From the NCBI GenBank assembly GCA_010093515.1, contig MU001683.1:772982-836981 (forward strand): a DNA stretch of 64,000 nt, written 5' to 3'. Below the pieces are notes generated by a model, which was not told where the DNA came from, searched no databases, and saw only the letters and a program-made list of their open reading frames with translations. The position numbers and the translations under genes were made by a program. Positions 38,393 to 48,264 of the stretch are shown in pieces. This DNA is from Lineolata rhizophorae. Its lineage: Eukaryota > Ascomycota > Dothideomycetes > Lineolatales > Lineolataceae. Numbering within the stretch: position 1 is the stretch's first letter; each line of letters opens with the position of its first letter.

Positions 38393-40382
38393 CTATCTCT
38401 CCTCGTCCCTTATCTCGTCCCTCACCTTCCCCTCCGCCTTCTCCGGCAAATACCTCACGCTCACCACCCACACGAGCGCCATCCCAAAAAACACCACCCA
38501 GATCAGATACCCGCCCAAAATCTGCTTCTTAACGCCGGCCGCAAACACGCTCGTAAACACCTCGGGCGCGAGGGCCCGAACCCCGCTCACGCAGGCAATC
38601 GCAAACGCATTGAGCGTCCCCAGCGCCACCGAGCTCGGGCTGACGTCGTTGAGCGCGAGCTGGACGCCCGTGAACGTCATGGCCATGCCGCTGCCGGCGA
38701 CCAGGACCGGCGGCGTGAAGGCCCAGAACAGCGTCTTGTGGCCCGCGCGCAGCAGGATGCTGGACACCGGGTACAGCAGCATGAACAAGGGGTAGATGTA
38801 CGAGCAGCCGCGCAGGACGCCGCCCGTGCCGAAGCGTCGTTGGAGCGGAGGGAAGGCGAGGAGCAGCCAGAGGGATTGGCTGGCGCCGCAGATGGCGATG
38901 AAGATGGAGATGAGGAGCGGGGAGCAGCCGAGGCCGCCGATCGAGGGCGGGGTGAACCAGTAGACGGTAACGACTGCATAGGAACTTAGTTGGGCTGTCG
39001 TCCGGGGAAGCGGCTCTGCGGGTTAAGGGGGAGAGTGGGGTGTAAAACTAACCGCAAGTGTAGGCGATGCCGAGGGACGCGTTGAGAACGTAAATCGTAA
39101 GAACGATGGCGACGCCGGGGCTCTTGAGGATTTCCCATGTCGACAACTGCTGCTTCTTCTTCCCAGGGCCGTCACTTTGGTCCTCCTTGGCAAGTGTCTA
39201 CGTAGAACGTGTCAGTGCCCTTATGATGATTGAAGCAGTGAATAGATAGCTACATACCTCATCGATGAAAAACAGACTTATAATGGCAGCCGAGAAGCAC
39301 AACGCCCCCGTAACTACCGTGGCAGGAGCATACGGATAATCACGGAAGAATTTGACGTGCCCGAACACGGATGGAAATTGGTCAGCTGGCTTAGCAAGTG
39401 CACCACCTGGGAAAGGAGTTAGCTTGTTGAACAGTAGACCCATTAGAAACAGTAAACACAAGACGTACCCAACAGCGGTCCAAGGAAAATCCCGATATTC
39501 CCGCCAAAAGCAAAAATGCTGAACGCTCTCGCCTGCGTCTTCTTCGTACTATGCTCCGAAATCATCGTCCGAATGGTCCTGCGCAACCTCTCATTAGCCC
39601 CACTTCATCCAAGCTCACCGCCGCCGGCGGCACCTAGCACCCATCCCCACGGAGAAACGCACAAAACACTCGCGGCAAACGCCCCAGCCAGGCACCGAAA
39701 CAGAATCATCTGCCAGATGGTCTTGCTGAACCCAAACAGCGCCGTCCCGACCGAGACTCCCGTCAGCGCCGCCACGAGCACAGGCTTGCGGCCGAACCTA
39801 TCCGCGGCACGGCCCCAGCCGATCATGACGACCATCTGCGAGAGCGAGAAGAGGGCGTCCTGCGCGCACGGGGTTTCGCGGTGTCAGTTGCATTCCCAAT
39901 GCGACGCGTTTCGTGGAGGCAGCGAGGCGGCGTACGATCAACCCGGTGTAGAACCCCACGTCGGCCTCGTCCAGCCCGCCCGTCTCCCAGATCATCTCGT
40001 TCACGAAGGGCAAGATGCAGAAGAAGGCCACGGGCTCGACGACGCGGGCGTAGCACAGCAGCATGATCTGCCGCATCGGCAACGGCTTGTCCTCGTCCTC
40101 CTCGTCCTCCTCGTCTCCCTCTCCGTTCTCGTCGTCGCCATCTTGCTCTCCCTCCCCCACCTCCGCGGCATGGTCTAGACTCCCGGTCTTGATGTTGCGG
40201 TGCGTCGTCTCGTATTCTTCGTCCGGCGGCGCAAGGGGGCTGGCCTCGGAGACGACCAGCAATGGCGTTAGTTCGTCTGCTTCGTGGCGAGCGTGGCGGT
40301 GGTGGAGGTGGTCGTGATGGTGGTCGTGCGCGTGGCCATTGGCGGAGTTGCCTTCGGGAGGTTCGCTTTGTGCGTCGTGCAT
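38393..40382 (-). CDS. MFS transporter, DHA1/ZIFL-like, six exons
   Basis: This is a major facilitator superfamily antiporter/uniporter of unknown substrate. The model is complement(join(38393..38973,39053..39197,39258..39406,39469..39578,39663..39859,39936..40382)), 542 aa. All five introns are 51-84 nt and close in frame. The N-terminus is cytosolic and unusual: a His-rich patch (HAHDHHHDHLHHRHARH) followed by an acidic run (GEGDEEDEEDEDKPLP). Helix 1 begins QIMLLCYARVVEPVAFFCIL. The loop 2-3 signature is GWGRAADRFGRKPVLV, and the loop 4/helix 4-5 region reads LTIRTMISEHSTKKTQARAF then FAFGGNIGIFLGPLLGG, as in fungal YCR023C-like and zinc-induced-facilitator-like carriers. The C-terminal half is mostly hydrophobic helices ending in a short charged tail. 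The His-rich tail makes metal sensing possible but that is speculation. Confidence 0.88.
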
Positions 40383-41676
40383 TTCGAGAAGCCGTCCCTT
40401 ATTTGCCTAATGGGCGGTGCGATGATTGCAGATTAGGAAAAGCAACGGAATTGGAGACGGGACGAGAAAGAAATCGATTCCAGCTGCTCTTAGAGAGTCA
40501 TGGGGAAGGTGGTTGAAGTATCCAATCCAGAGTAAATCCACAAGAAGAAAAGGTAAGACACAAACGCAAAGTCAAGACGGACCAAGCTTTTTATTGCCGC
40601 GATCCTCCGATCTTGAAAGCCCAAACCCTCGAATACGGGCAAGCCTTGGGGGCCAAAAGGAAGTATGCCGGACGGACGAGACCAATCTACGAGGAACAAA
40701 ACCCACGCGTTCCGGACCGCGCCCTGACTTTGACAAGATAAGCTTCCACCGCTGCTGGCAGCCTGGCTAGGTACATATATATACCTATATCACCGCAATT
40801 CGGGTGCGCCCTCCGCAAGACAGATGGACGCGTCTCGCGCGGATGCCTGAGCGAAGGATCGACAACGGCCCGGGGTCCTGCATCTCATGAGACTTCGGCC
40901 GGGCGCGGAGCACGACAGGGCACCTTAGTGGCCGGCCGCAGCTGTCCGAAAAGGGCAGCTGCGGGGCTATTTTGGCGATGGGGTTTGGAGGCTAAGAATG
41001 CAACATCGCGATAACGGGCAGCTTGAGATGCAATGGCATGGAGGGCGCTAGGGATGCAGGGTCGGCACGTTGCTGGGCGTTGCGTGCCGAGGCGCCGAGA
41101 TGCGCCTGGAGGCAGCCACAAACGCGTACTAATGCAATAGGTAGTCTTCTAACCGTAGCCGTGCAGCACTGTCGTTGCTTCCAGCAGAAGTGAAGAGTGA
41201 CGGAGCCCATCAGCCCGACTTGCATTCAGTGCAAAATAAGAGCAAAGACACTCTAGAGCCTCTAGAGTTGGCGGCGCAAGTACATACACCCGATCCTTTC
41301 CAGTCCACCACACCAAGCCTCCGGTCCATCAACATATCGCAGGCCCAGCAAGAGACCCGAAGCCGCCCACATTAACCAAGCAATGAGGAAGCCAATCCAG
41401 AGAAAGGCCCGGCCTACAGCCACGAAAACAAACGTAAGCGCACCAAGTGTTCGCAAAGGTATCCCAGAAATCACATAACCACAAGAACCTACCGGCGCCA
41501 GTAAACCTCCCTCCAGGTCGAGCTGCCCAAAACACCTCCAATGCAGAAGAGCCCAAATGTCCGCCGCCCAGGCATGGAACTTCCGAATAGCTTTTCTGGT
41601 ACGTTGCAAAAACCGCCCAAGGGAAGGCGGGGGGCAAAAAAAAAAAAGTATAAAGGAAAAGTGGAAAGTGAATCCG
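40383..41676. other. 1.3-kb intergenic region, MFS promoter side
   Basis: No supported gene. The left third should be the MFS promoter. A hairpin lies at 40936-40964 (12-bp arms CCGCAGCTGTCC / GGGCAGCTGCGG with one G-T wobble and a GAAAA loop). A short TATATATA stretch is near 40773. A 12-base A run at 41636-41647 sits just beyond the guanylyltransferase stop codon, i.e. in its 3' region as a T run. Short frames at 41260-41640 have no protein-like character. Confidence 0.4.
40936..40964. repeat. Short inverted repeat (hairpin)
   Basis: Twelve-base arms at 40936-40947 and 40953-40964 enclose a GAAAA loop. The arms pair fully except for one G-T wobble. It lies about 550 bases upstream of the MFS transporter start, in a GC-rich patch. 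Its function is unknown. Confidence 0.6.
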
Positions 41677-43109
41677 CTAGTCGCGCTCCTCGGTGGTGCG
41701 CCGATGCTTCACCCCGCCGCCCGCATCGTCGTCTTCTTCCCTCTCGCGCTTGATCGCCGACGGATGTGCCGACGGTGGCTGCGACGGCTGCGCGACCGAG
41801 GGCTGCCTCTGCGGCTGCGGCTGGCCCTGCGGCGGCGGCGGCGGGGCGCTCTGCTTCTTCGCCGTCTTGAACTCATGCGCGTGGGCGAGGAGCTCGTCCT
41901 CGGTGACGCCGTCGGCGATGCTGCGCTCGATCTTCTCGACCACGGCGACGAAGTTCGAGTCCGACTTGTCGTAGCGGAAGTGCGGGGTGCCGTCCCTTTC
42001 CTTCTTGAAGCGCCAGCGGCCTTGCTCGTCCTGGTAGCACTCGATGATCTTGCCGTGCAGCTTGGTGTTGGCGCGCTTCATGGCCTCCCACTCCTCGTCC
42101 GTGACGAAGAGCGGCGCGTACGGCGAGTAGCCCTTGCGCTTGCCGTGGTCCACCATCAGGGTGAGTTGCGGCATCGCGTCGTAGTCTGGCACGAGGCCCG
42201 GCTCGCCGTCGCCCGGGTCGACCGCGGGAAAGTCTCCAAGGTACAGCTTGAAGTCGACGGTGTTCTCGTGTGGCGGCTTCCATTTGATGATGTGCTCGTC
42301 GGAGCCGTGGACGTAGGGAGTGGACGAACAGGTGAAAATAAGGCCGTCGTTGCCGTGCTTGAGGTTAGGCACGATCTGATGGATCAGTTGGCTGATGCGA
42401 TGCGTGCCTGTTGAGGTGTCGGGAACGACGGCGTCACTATCGGATGACTCGATTGCGGCGATCGAGGGCCCAGGTGGTGGCCGGGAATCATGCACTTACC
42501 CATCATCTGCTTAAACTGCACCTCGAACGGCTGCGCCTTGACCGCTTGCGGGTTCGCCTGCAGGAACTTGGTGTACGGCGCGATGACGTTCTGGGTGAGG
42601 TACCCTATGCGGCTATGGGCGGGCTTCATGGTGAGGCTCTGGCCGTCGAAGGCCAGGCAGTCGAAGGCGAGGTACTTGAGCTTGTGGTCGCCGTTGGGGT
42701 ACGTGTCGAGCACGAGCTCGCCGTCCAACAGCGTCATGTCGTGGAAGTTGGGCGGCGGCGCGCCGTGCGGCTTGGGCAGGTGCAGGTCCCGGACCCAGTG
42801 GAAGTTGTACTTGCGATCGACGAGGAAGTTGAGCTCGTTGCTGTTGTCGTCGTGGGTGCAGTACAGCAGGCAGCGCAGCCCGTCCGTCTTCTCGCACACC
42901 CAGTACTCGCGCTCGCGCAGCTCCTGCATGTGGTGCTTGCCGAAGCTCACGGGCTGCGCGCCCGGGAAGTGGTCCGCATTCTTGACGCCCAGCAGCTGCG
43001 CAACCTCGCGCCGGTACAGCTTGTTCAGGCCGTCCTCGGCCGCGATGCCGGGGATCGCCGTGTTGGTCGACGTCATGGGTACGGCGCGCGTCGGGGCAGG
43101 GCTTTCCAA
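41677..43109 (-). CDS. CEG1: mRNA capping enzyme, guanylyltransferase subunit
   Basis: The enzyme transfers GMP to the 5' diphosphate end of nascent mRNA through an enzyme-GMP lysine adduct. The model is complement(join(41677..42407,42500..43109)), 446 aa. The active-site motif I is WVCEKTDGLRCLLY, with the nucleotidyl lysine in EKTDG. Motif III is NFLVDRKYNFHWVRDL, motif IIIa/IV includes HDMTLLDGELVLDTYPNG and YLAFDCLAFDGQSL, and motif V is GNDGLIFTC with HIIKWKPPHENTVDF. The OB-fold domain follows with YAPLFVTDEEWEAMKRANTK and IIECYQDEQGRWRFKKERDG (motif VI). The C-terminus is a Pro/Gln-rich tail ending KREREEDDDAGGGVKHRRT. The donor GTAAGT and acceptor AACAG join QMM|GTHRISQ. A second Met at codon 12 is an equally possible start. 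Confidence 0.95.
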
Positions 43110-43637
43110 CGGTGATGCGCGAGGGACGCCGCCTTAGTGCGCGGAGCCCATGGACGGGCGAGGGATCGAGCGACGGCCGCACGCGCGTAAGGTGGAGCAG
43201 CGGTGCGATCCGGACTTCTCTTCGCACAGGGGTTTCGTGTTTTGCGCGGGGGAGATGTGAGGCTGACGAGAATAGGTAGACGCGTTGCGGTGGGTGGATC
43301 TGTCCTTCGGTTGCCGGTGGGGGTCGCGAAGACTCTGGGCAGCCACAGTGTGGCTGGGTAGAGCTGTGGCGGGCGAGTTTCACTGCGACCAACAATCGTC
43401 GTGCTGGACAAATTAGTAAAGCACCATGAATTGTGCCCCTTGCACTCATGTTCTCGACTAGTCACTGACACACTCGCTCTAACATGTTCACCCTAGTCAT
43501 ACCGTGCACTACAAACTGGCATTATAACGCCCCGATTACAAGCCTCTTCCTAAGGAAAAGAATAATGATATTATACAGAGCCATTTGGGACAGAGCCATT
43601 CGGCATGTGATCCGTTTCATGCGGCTCCCTACCGACC
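43110..43637. promoter_or_regulatory. Upstream region of the guanylyltransferase gene
   Basis: The 528 bases include the CEG1 promoter on the left and the 3' flank of the orphan gene on the right. C/T-rich tracts on the minus strand near 43230-43320 resemble a leader. No further feature is seen. Confidence 0.35.
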
Positions 43638-45125
43638 TCAATCCCTAGCGAAGTATGCTTGACAACGGTGGGCAAGAAGAACCTTGCGATATGCGGAATT
43701 GAGCTCCGCAACTTCACCGAAGCACGCCGCGCTCGACAGCAGGTCGATAAACGGCCGTCGCAGGCCCTCATGAAGCCGCAGCCCGCACTCGAGCAACTGC
43801 CGGTAGTACTCCACTTTCTTGAGCCAAAGACTTCCGGTTGGCCAGGCGTAAATTGCACTCTGCACATGGTTGCTGCATCTGTTAGGCCGGCAAGATCGGT
43901 AGCAGTCCATGTGTGGCTGGTATGGCCGATGGTCCCAAGACGGGCCAGAGCCTTCCCAGGAAAAGGCCGGCCCTGCCAGTATGTAGCAGCTAGAATTGCT
44001 CGTGAGCTCCAGCGGGTCTAGCGCAGGCAGATCGTGCTCGAATAAGTCACCCGTTGGGGTCGGCCGTTCTGGGAGCGGCCATGCTGCCATGTTTCTCCAG
44101 AGGTGTCTGCAACGACTAAAAAATTCGTGATTCCCCAGGTCGTGCGCCGCCAGAGCAACCCGCATGGCGATGATGTAAGACACCGTCTGAAGGGGATTCG
44201 TAGGAACCGTCCCCACATCGGGATCTATTGGGATCGGAATAATATCGCAGTCATCCTCACTATCTGCAATATGGGCATACCAGAGATTTCGAAACATTGT
44301 CTCGAATTCTCGGCGCATGTGAGTTTCTGCCCACGTGTTGGCGTCATCTGCGGTGGACGAGAGTTCAAGAACCATTGCTTTGGTCTTGATGTCGCCCTCG
44401 CTGGGCATATGTGACCGTAAAAAACCACGGAAATGGCGTGGTGTGGACCGGAACCAGTAGCATTTCCGGCGCGGGTTGAGTGGCGTGGACCTGGTCCACA
44501 TGATGCTTCTTCCCTGGACAAACAGGACCAAGTCTTCGGCATTCCTAAAGAACCCTTCGGCCACGACCACCACATTGCAAGTCAATACCAGCCACTTCAT
44601 GAAGTTAAAGGTGTCCCGCTGGTTCGAGGAAGGAGAAGGGTCTGATTTGAGGTTCAGGCCGTCCATTAACGTCTTCAGCTCGCTATCCAGTAGCATCCAT
44701 TCATGGAATATAAAATTATGAGCGAGTGGAACTTGACAGATCGTTTGGACACGATCTGGTGCTACCGAGACGGTGGGCATGCAGAAATGTTGTATGATGA
44801 TACCGTCGCCCTTCCATCGGGCATTAAGCTGTGTCCCAAACAGACGCGGCGTGTCGGTCCCGTTTCGAAATCTTTGGGGGCGCATAAGCGAACAAAGGGG
44901 GCTTGTTTCGCTGAAGAGATTGTGCTTGAAATCGTCACCAATGGTGTGGAGAGCAAATGGCTCGTTGTATGCGTGGTCGGTTCGGAATGATACGCCGCGT
45001 TCCACACCGGGACCATCGTCGTCGTCGGGCATGTTCCCTCGAAAAACGGTGTTCTCCACGAAATGATAGACCCCATATGGATCGTTTCCGTGATCCGGAG
45101 GAACTGGGCTCACATTGGTCGCCAT
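43638..45125 (-). CDS. Single-exon orphan protein, 495 aa
   Basis: I do not recognise this protein. It is one uninterrupted frame, unusual here because most neighbours have introns. The start MATNVSPVPPDHGNDPYGVY is followed by an acidic patch and a folded-looking core with evenly spread aromatic residues (VYHFVENTVFRGNM, LAHNFIFHEWMLLDSE, FNFMKWLVLTCNVVVVAEGF, CYWFRSTPRHFRGFLRSHM). A Trp/Pro-rich section (SWEGSGPSWDHRPYQPHMD) precedes a CYRSCRPNRC cluster and a helical C-terminus ending RCQAYFARD. No signal peptide, membrane segment or known catalytic motif is seen. Codons are less GC-biased than in the housekeeping genes. A 77-nt hairpin and tandem repeats lie 55-200 bases upstream. It could be a lineage-specific gene or a gene captured with the repeat-bearing flank. 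Confidence 0.62.
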   Translation of the reverse strand: MATNVSPVPPDHGNDPYGVYHFVENTVFRGNMPDDDDGPGVERGVSFRTDHAYNEPFALHTIGDDFKHNLFSETSPLCSLMRPQRFRNGTDTPRLFGTQLNARWKGDGIIIQHFCMPTVSVAPDRVQTICQVPLAHNFIFHEWMLLDSELKTLMDGLNLKSDPSPSSNQRDTFNFMKWLVLTCNVVVVAEGFFRNAEDLVLFVQGRSIMWTRSTPLNPRRKCYWFRSTPRHFRGFLRSHMPSEGDIKTKAMVLELSSTADDANTWAETHMRREFETMFRNLWYAHIADSEDDCDIIPIPIDPDVGTVPTNPLQTVSYIIAMRVALAAHDLGNHEFFSRCRHLWRNMAAWPLPERPTPTGDLFEHDLPALDPLELTSNSSCYILAGPAFSWEGSGPSWDHRPYQPHMDCYRSCRPNRCSNHVQSAIYAWPTGSLWLKKVEYYRQLLECGLRLHEGLRRPFIDLLSSAACFGEVAELNSAYRKVLLAHRCQAYFARD

Positions 45126-45179
45126 TTTGGGGCTTCCTCGACCCCTATAAAGATGAGCATGTAGTATAACAGCAGCGTA

Positions 45180-45256
45180 GCGGTGGAGAGGGAGCGCAGC
45201 GATCTAGGGGCCGTACGCAATACGGCCTCTAGATCGGGGCGCTGCCTCTCCGCCGC
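45180..45256. repeat. Large inverted repeat: 36-bp arms, 5-base loop
   Basis: Arms at 45180-45215 and 45221-45256 pair along 36 positions with five mismatches around a CGCAA loop. The inner 16 bp (CGATCTAG.GGCCGTA) are nearly perfect. It lies 55 bases upstream of the orphan gene's start codon (minus strand), so it would be in the 5' leader or core promoter. A long near-perfect hairpin of this kind is typical of MITE remnants or of strong leader structure. Confidence 0.8.
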
Positions 45257-45277
45257 AGGGAAGCACGCAGCATAGCA

Positions 45278-45345
45278 TAGGCAGGAGCATGCAGTAGAGC
45301 ACAGGCAGGAACATACAGAGCGCGGGAAGAGCACGGAGCACAGTA
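45278..45345. repeat. Imperfect tandem repeats of about 23 nt
   Basis: Two adjacent copies (about 45278-45300 and 45301-45323) share a GGCAGGARCATRCAG core, followed by further AGCACRGAG-like fragments. They directly follow the hairpin on the side away from the orphan gene. Confidence 0.55.
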
Positions 45346-46459
45346 GGGGCACGCAGCGGAGAAGCCAGGAGCACAGTATGACCGGAGGGGCTCCTTACAT
45401 ATATAGACGTCGCTCCCATAGGCTAAAAAGCTCATGCTTCTCCCAGTTTGTACGCATAAAATAAAGATCTATACCTACGCGTAAAAGCGGCGCGAATCTC
45501 GGTCTCTACATACGGCCGTGCGCACTGAAGTAGCCTGTCAGCTGATTTCACCCTAGTTCCTGCATTTTCGTCCCATTATTCGTGGGCGTGTGTTGCCGGA
45601 TCTTATTAGGTATTGGGAGATTCGCTAAGCCGAAGGATAGAAACACCATGAAGAAGAAGTGTTGGGTGTTGCTTCGGGGATGTGTTGGTATAGAAGACAG
45701 AAAATGGCGGATGGTGGGGAGAAATGGCTGCTAGCGAGAAAAGATATGCTGCCGAGGGTAAAAAGGCTCTTTAATAGTCCTACCAACCTCCTAAGACGCT
45801 AGTAATGTAACTCCTATACGTCAATTAGGCGGAGCACAGGAATATTCACGTGCCATAAGTTTACGGAGATTCATGATTATACCCCGGGATTGACAGTGAA
45901 ATAACCTTTGTAGAGTGAACTCTCGAGCCTCTACGCCTATTCATTTACTCACATTAACCAAACGTGCCTTTTGCCAATGCGATGCATTGTAGGCTACAGC
46001 AATACCAGGTCAGCCAAAGGTCTCTTCTTAGCATCCATGCAACTGCCAATTATTGGAGCTTTCATGCCGGTTCTCAAAGTCCAGTACTTAACATATTTGT
46101 CCAAGATATGCTCCTGAATGATAGAGGCTAGGTTTTGTTACCAAACTTTACAAAACTACTACTGTATTGTCCTTTGCGTTTTGAGGTTTTCTCATTCACT
46201 ACATCGTAACAACTTATGGTGCTGGGTAGGTGCGCGATGCCTACGACATATGCCATGTCATCACCTTCCTTGACATAAATTCGAATGCTTCGCCTGCAGC
46301 CTAGTATCACGAAACAACACGATGTACTCCGAGGAGACCCATTACCCATTTCGGCGGCAAAAATGGCCGGCCGGGCAGATGACAAAAAAAGCATTGTTGG
46401 ATTCGCGAGGCCCCGCAATCCGCAACGGCGGGACCCCAAACCAGAAGATGACCGGTTCG

Positions 46460-47546
46460 CTACGACCAGACGCCGGGGATCCACACCCGCGTCCGCTGGC
46501 GGTACTTGACGTACTCGTCCCCGAAGAAATCGACGAGGTACTTCTCCTCGCCTGCGGAGACTGTCTGTCAGCCCCCATCCCGGGTCAAAGAACCGGAAAA
46601 TAAAAAAAAAAGAAAAGAAAAGAAAGAACTTACGCCTGATGCGATGCGAGAAGAACCACGACAGGGTGGCAGCATACACCAGCAGGCTCAGCACGTTGCC
46701 GACGGCGACCTGCAGGCCGGTGGCCCAGTAGAAGTAGCCAAAGTAGCTCGGATGGCGCAGCCAGGCGTACACGCCCGAGTCGACCAGCCTGTGGCCCGGC
46801 CGCCGCTGGAACTGCACCTGGTGGTCGAAGTTGGGCCCGGCCTGCCACATGGCGGTGCTGCGCACGGCCTGGCCCAGCAGCACGGCCGGCACGCCCAGCA
46901 CGAGGCCCAGGCCGGCGACGGTGAGCGTGAGCCCGGGCGCCGGCCCCCGCAGCACGACCGCCTCCCGGACGCCCGCCACGCCGCCCCGCCCCGCCCACTG
47001 CAGCCCCGACGTGCCGGCCGCCTCGGCCAGGCTCAGCCCCGTGGCCGCCGCGTACTGCCAGCCGTTGGCCAGCAGGAAGGCGTCGGCCGAGGCGGCGCGC
47101 GGGTTCGCCGCGGCGGTGACCCAGAACTCGAGGAAGTGGGCGAGCGCGAGCGCGGCGGCGAGCGCGGGCGCGCGCCACAGCGGCGTGCGCCGCAGCGCCG
47201 CCGCCGCCGCCGCCGCCGTCGCCAGCCCCGCCGCCAGCCCCAGCAGGAAGGCCCGCTGCGCGATGCCCGGCAGCGACCGCGCGTCCGGGGGCTGCAAGCG
47301 GGCGGGCTGCAGCGCGCCCGCCGCGCGAGCGGGCGGCTGCCCCGCGTGGCTGGTGCCGTTGGCGTGAGGCGGCGGGTGCGGCGGCGAGGGCGCGCGCGTG
47401 GTGCGCGAGGCGGCGACGCGGGCGTCGAGCGCGCTGGTGAAGCGGTCGGCGGGGAGGCGGGGCGTGGGTGTTGGAGGGCAGGACGCGGGAGCGGGAGCGG
47501 GAGCGGGAGCGGGCTCCGAGGTGGGGCGAAGGGGTGGAGAGTCCAT
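46460..47546 (-). CDS. STE14: Protein-S-isoprenylcysteine O-methyltransferase (Ste14/ICMT)
   Basis: The enzyme methylates the carboxyl group of farnesylated or geranylgeranylated C-terminal cysteines in the endoplasmic reticulum, e.g. on Ras proteins and a-type pheromone. The model is complement(join(46460..46551,46634..47546)), 334 aa. A Pro/Ala-rich cytosolic N-terminus of about 90 residues (including an EPAPAPAPAPA hexanucleotide-repeat tract) precedes several hydrophobic helices. Family signatures are LAHFLEFWVTAAANPR, VDSGVYAWLRHPSYFGYFYW and, across the intron, SHRIRREEKYLVDFFGDEYV then YRQRTRVWIPGV, the cofactor- and substrate-binding end. The donor GTAAGT and acceptor CGCAG close in frame. 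The minus frame stays open upstream of the chosen ATG, but upstream sequence is antisense to the acetyltransferase gene, so this Met is preferred. Divergent from that gene. Confidence 0.93.
47485..47514. repeat. Hexanucleotide repeat (GCGGGA)n in STE14 exon 1
   Basis: About five copies of a GCGGGA unit encode the Ala-Pro repeat near the STE14 N-terminus. It is in frame, so length changes would add or remove Ala-Pro pairs. Confidence 0.75.
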
Positions 47547-48264
47547 GGCTGCTGGACTCGTGGGCGGAGGACCCGAGGCTGAGCGAGTATGCTGGCGAGA
47601 TAGGCGGTGGTTCGCGATGGATAAGCAGGCGGACGAGAGCGCGAAAGCTTGGTGGGTGTGACGGTCGTGGCCGTGGTCGTGGTCGTGCAGTGCCCGAGGC
47701 GCTCTCCCAGGAGCCACTAGGCCGGCCAACAAAGACCGCCTGGAAACAATAGCTCCGACCAATAAGGATTCCTGCGCCTCGACTGGAATGCCGGCCGCCG
47801 GGCAGGACAAGAGAAGGCTCGCCAGCAAGCGGCAGGACACAGCCGGCGCGGCGCAACACCACCCAGCCGCTCGCTTGTCGCGGGGGAGACGGACGACGAA
47901 GAGGTGCACGCGGACCGGCGCCGTGACGTCGCGCGACCCGGGCGCTAGGCTGCGGGCGGCAAGTGCGGCTCTCCGCGGGCCCGCCGGGCTGGGTCGGGAT
48001 GGTCCCGGCCTCGGCCCGAGCGCCAGGCGCGCTCCACCCCCCCGCCGCGGGTCTCCACCGCGGCGCAGGACCATCTCTGCTTCGTCTGAAGACGCCCGTG
48101 GTACGCAGCAGCCCAGCACCGCTCTGATCGCCCGTCCCGCTCCGTGCAGCTTGCGACTGCCTCGACCGCCGGTCCGCGAGCCCCGCTCCCAGCTACCGTC
48201 GTCTCGGCCGCCGTGCCCCCACCTCCGACGGGAACACCCGGCTTCGCGGGTCGGCCCAGCGACC
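47547..48264. promoter_or_regulatory. Divergent region STE14 / acetyltransferase
   Basis: A GC-rich 718-base gap with both promoters. Open frames here arise from the high GC content and look random. No defined motif is recognised. Confidence 0.35.

Larger units (their letters stand above)
45126..46459. other. AT-rich 1.3-kb gap with hairpin and tandem repeats at its left end
   Basis: The left 250 bases contain the large hairpin and the imperfect tandem repeats described separately. From 45440 to 46150 the DNA is AT-rich with no protein-like ORF. The right end is the STE14 3' flank. No terminal inverted repeats or transposase are found. Confidence 0.4.

Noticed and set aside
45255-45345. CRISPR-like or satellite array
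   Set aside because: Only two imperfect 23-nt copies and fragments; no regular spacers, and the host is a fungus.
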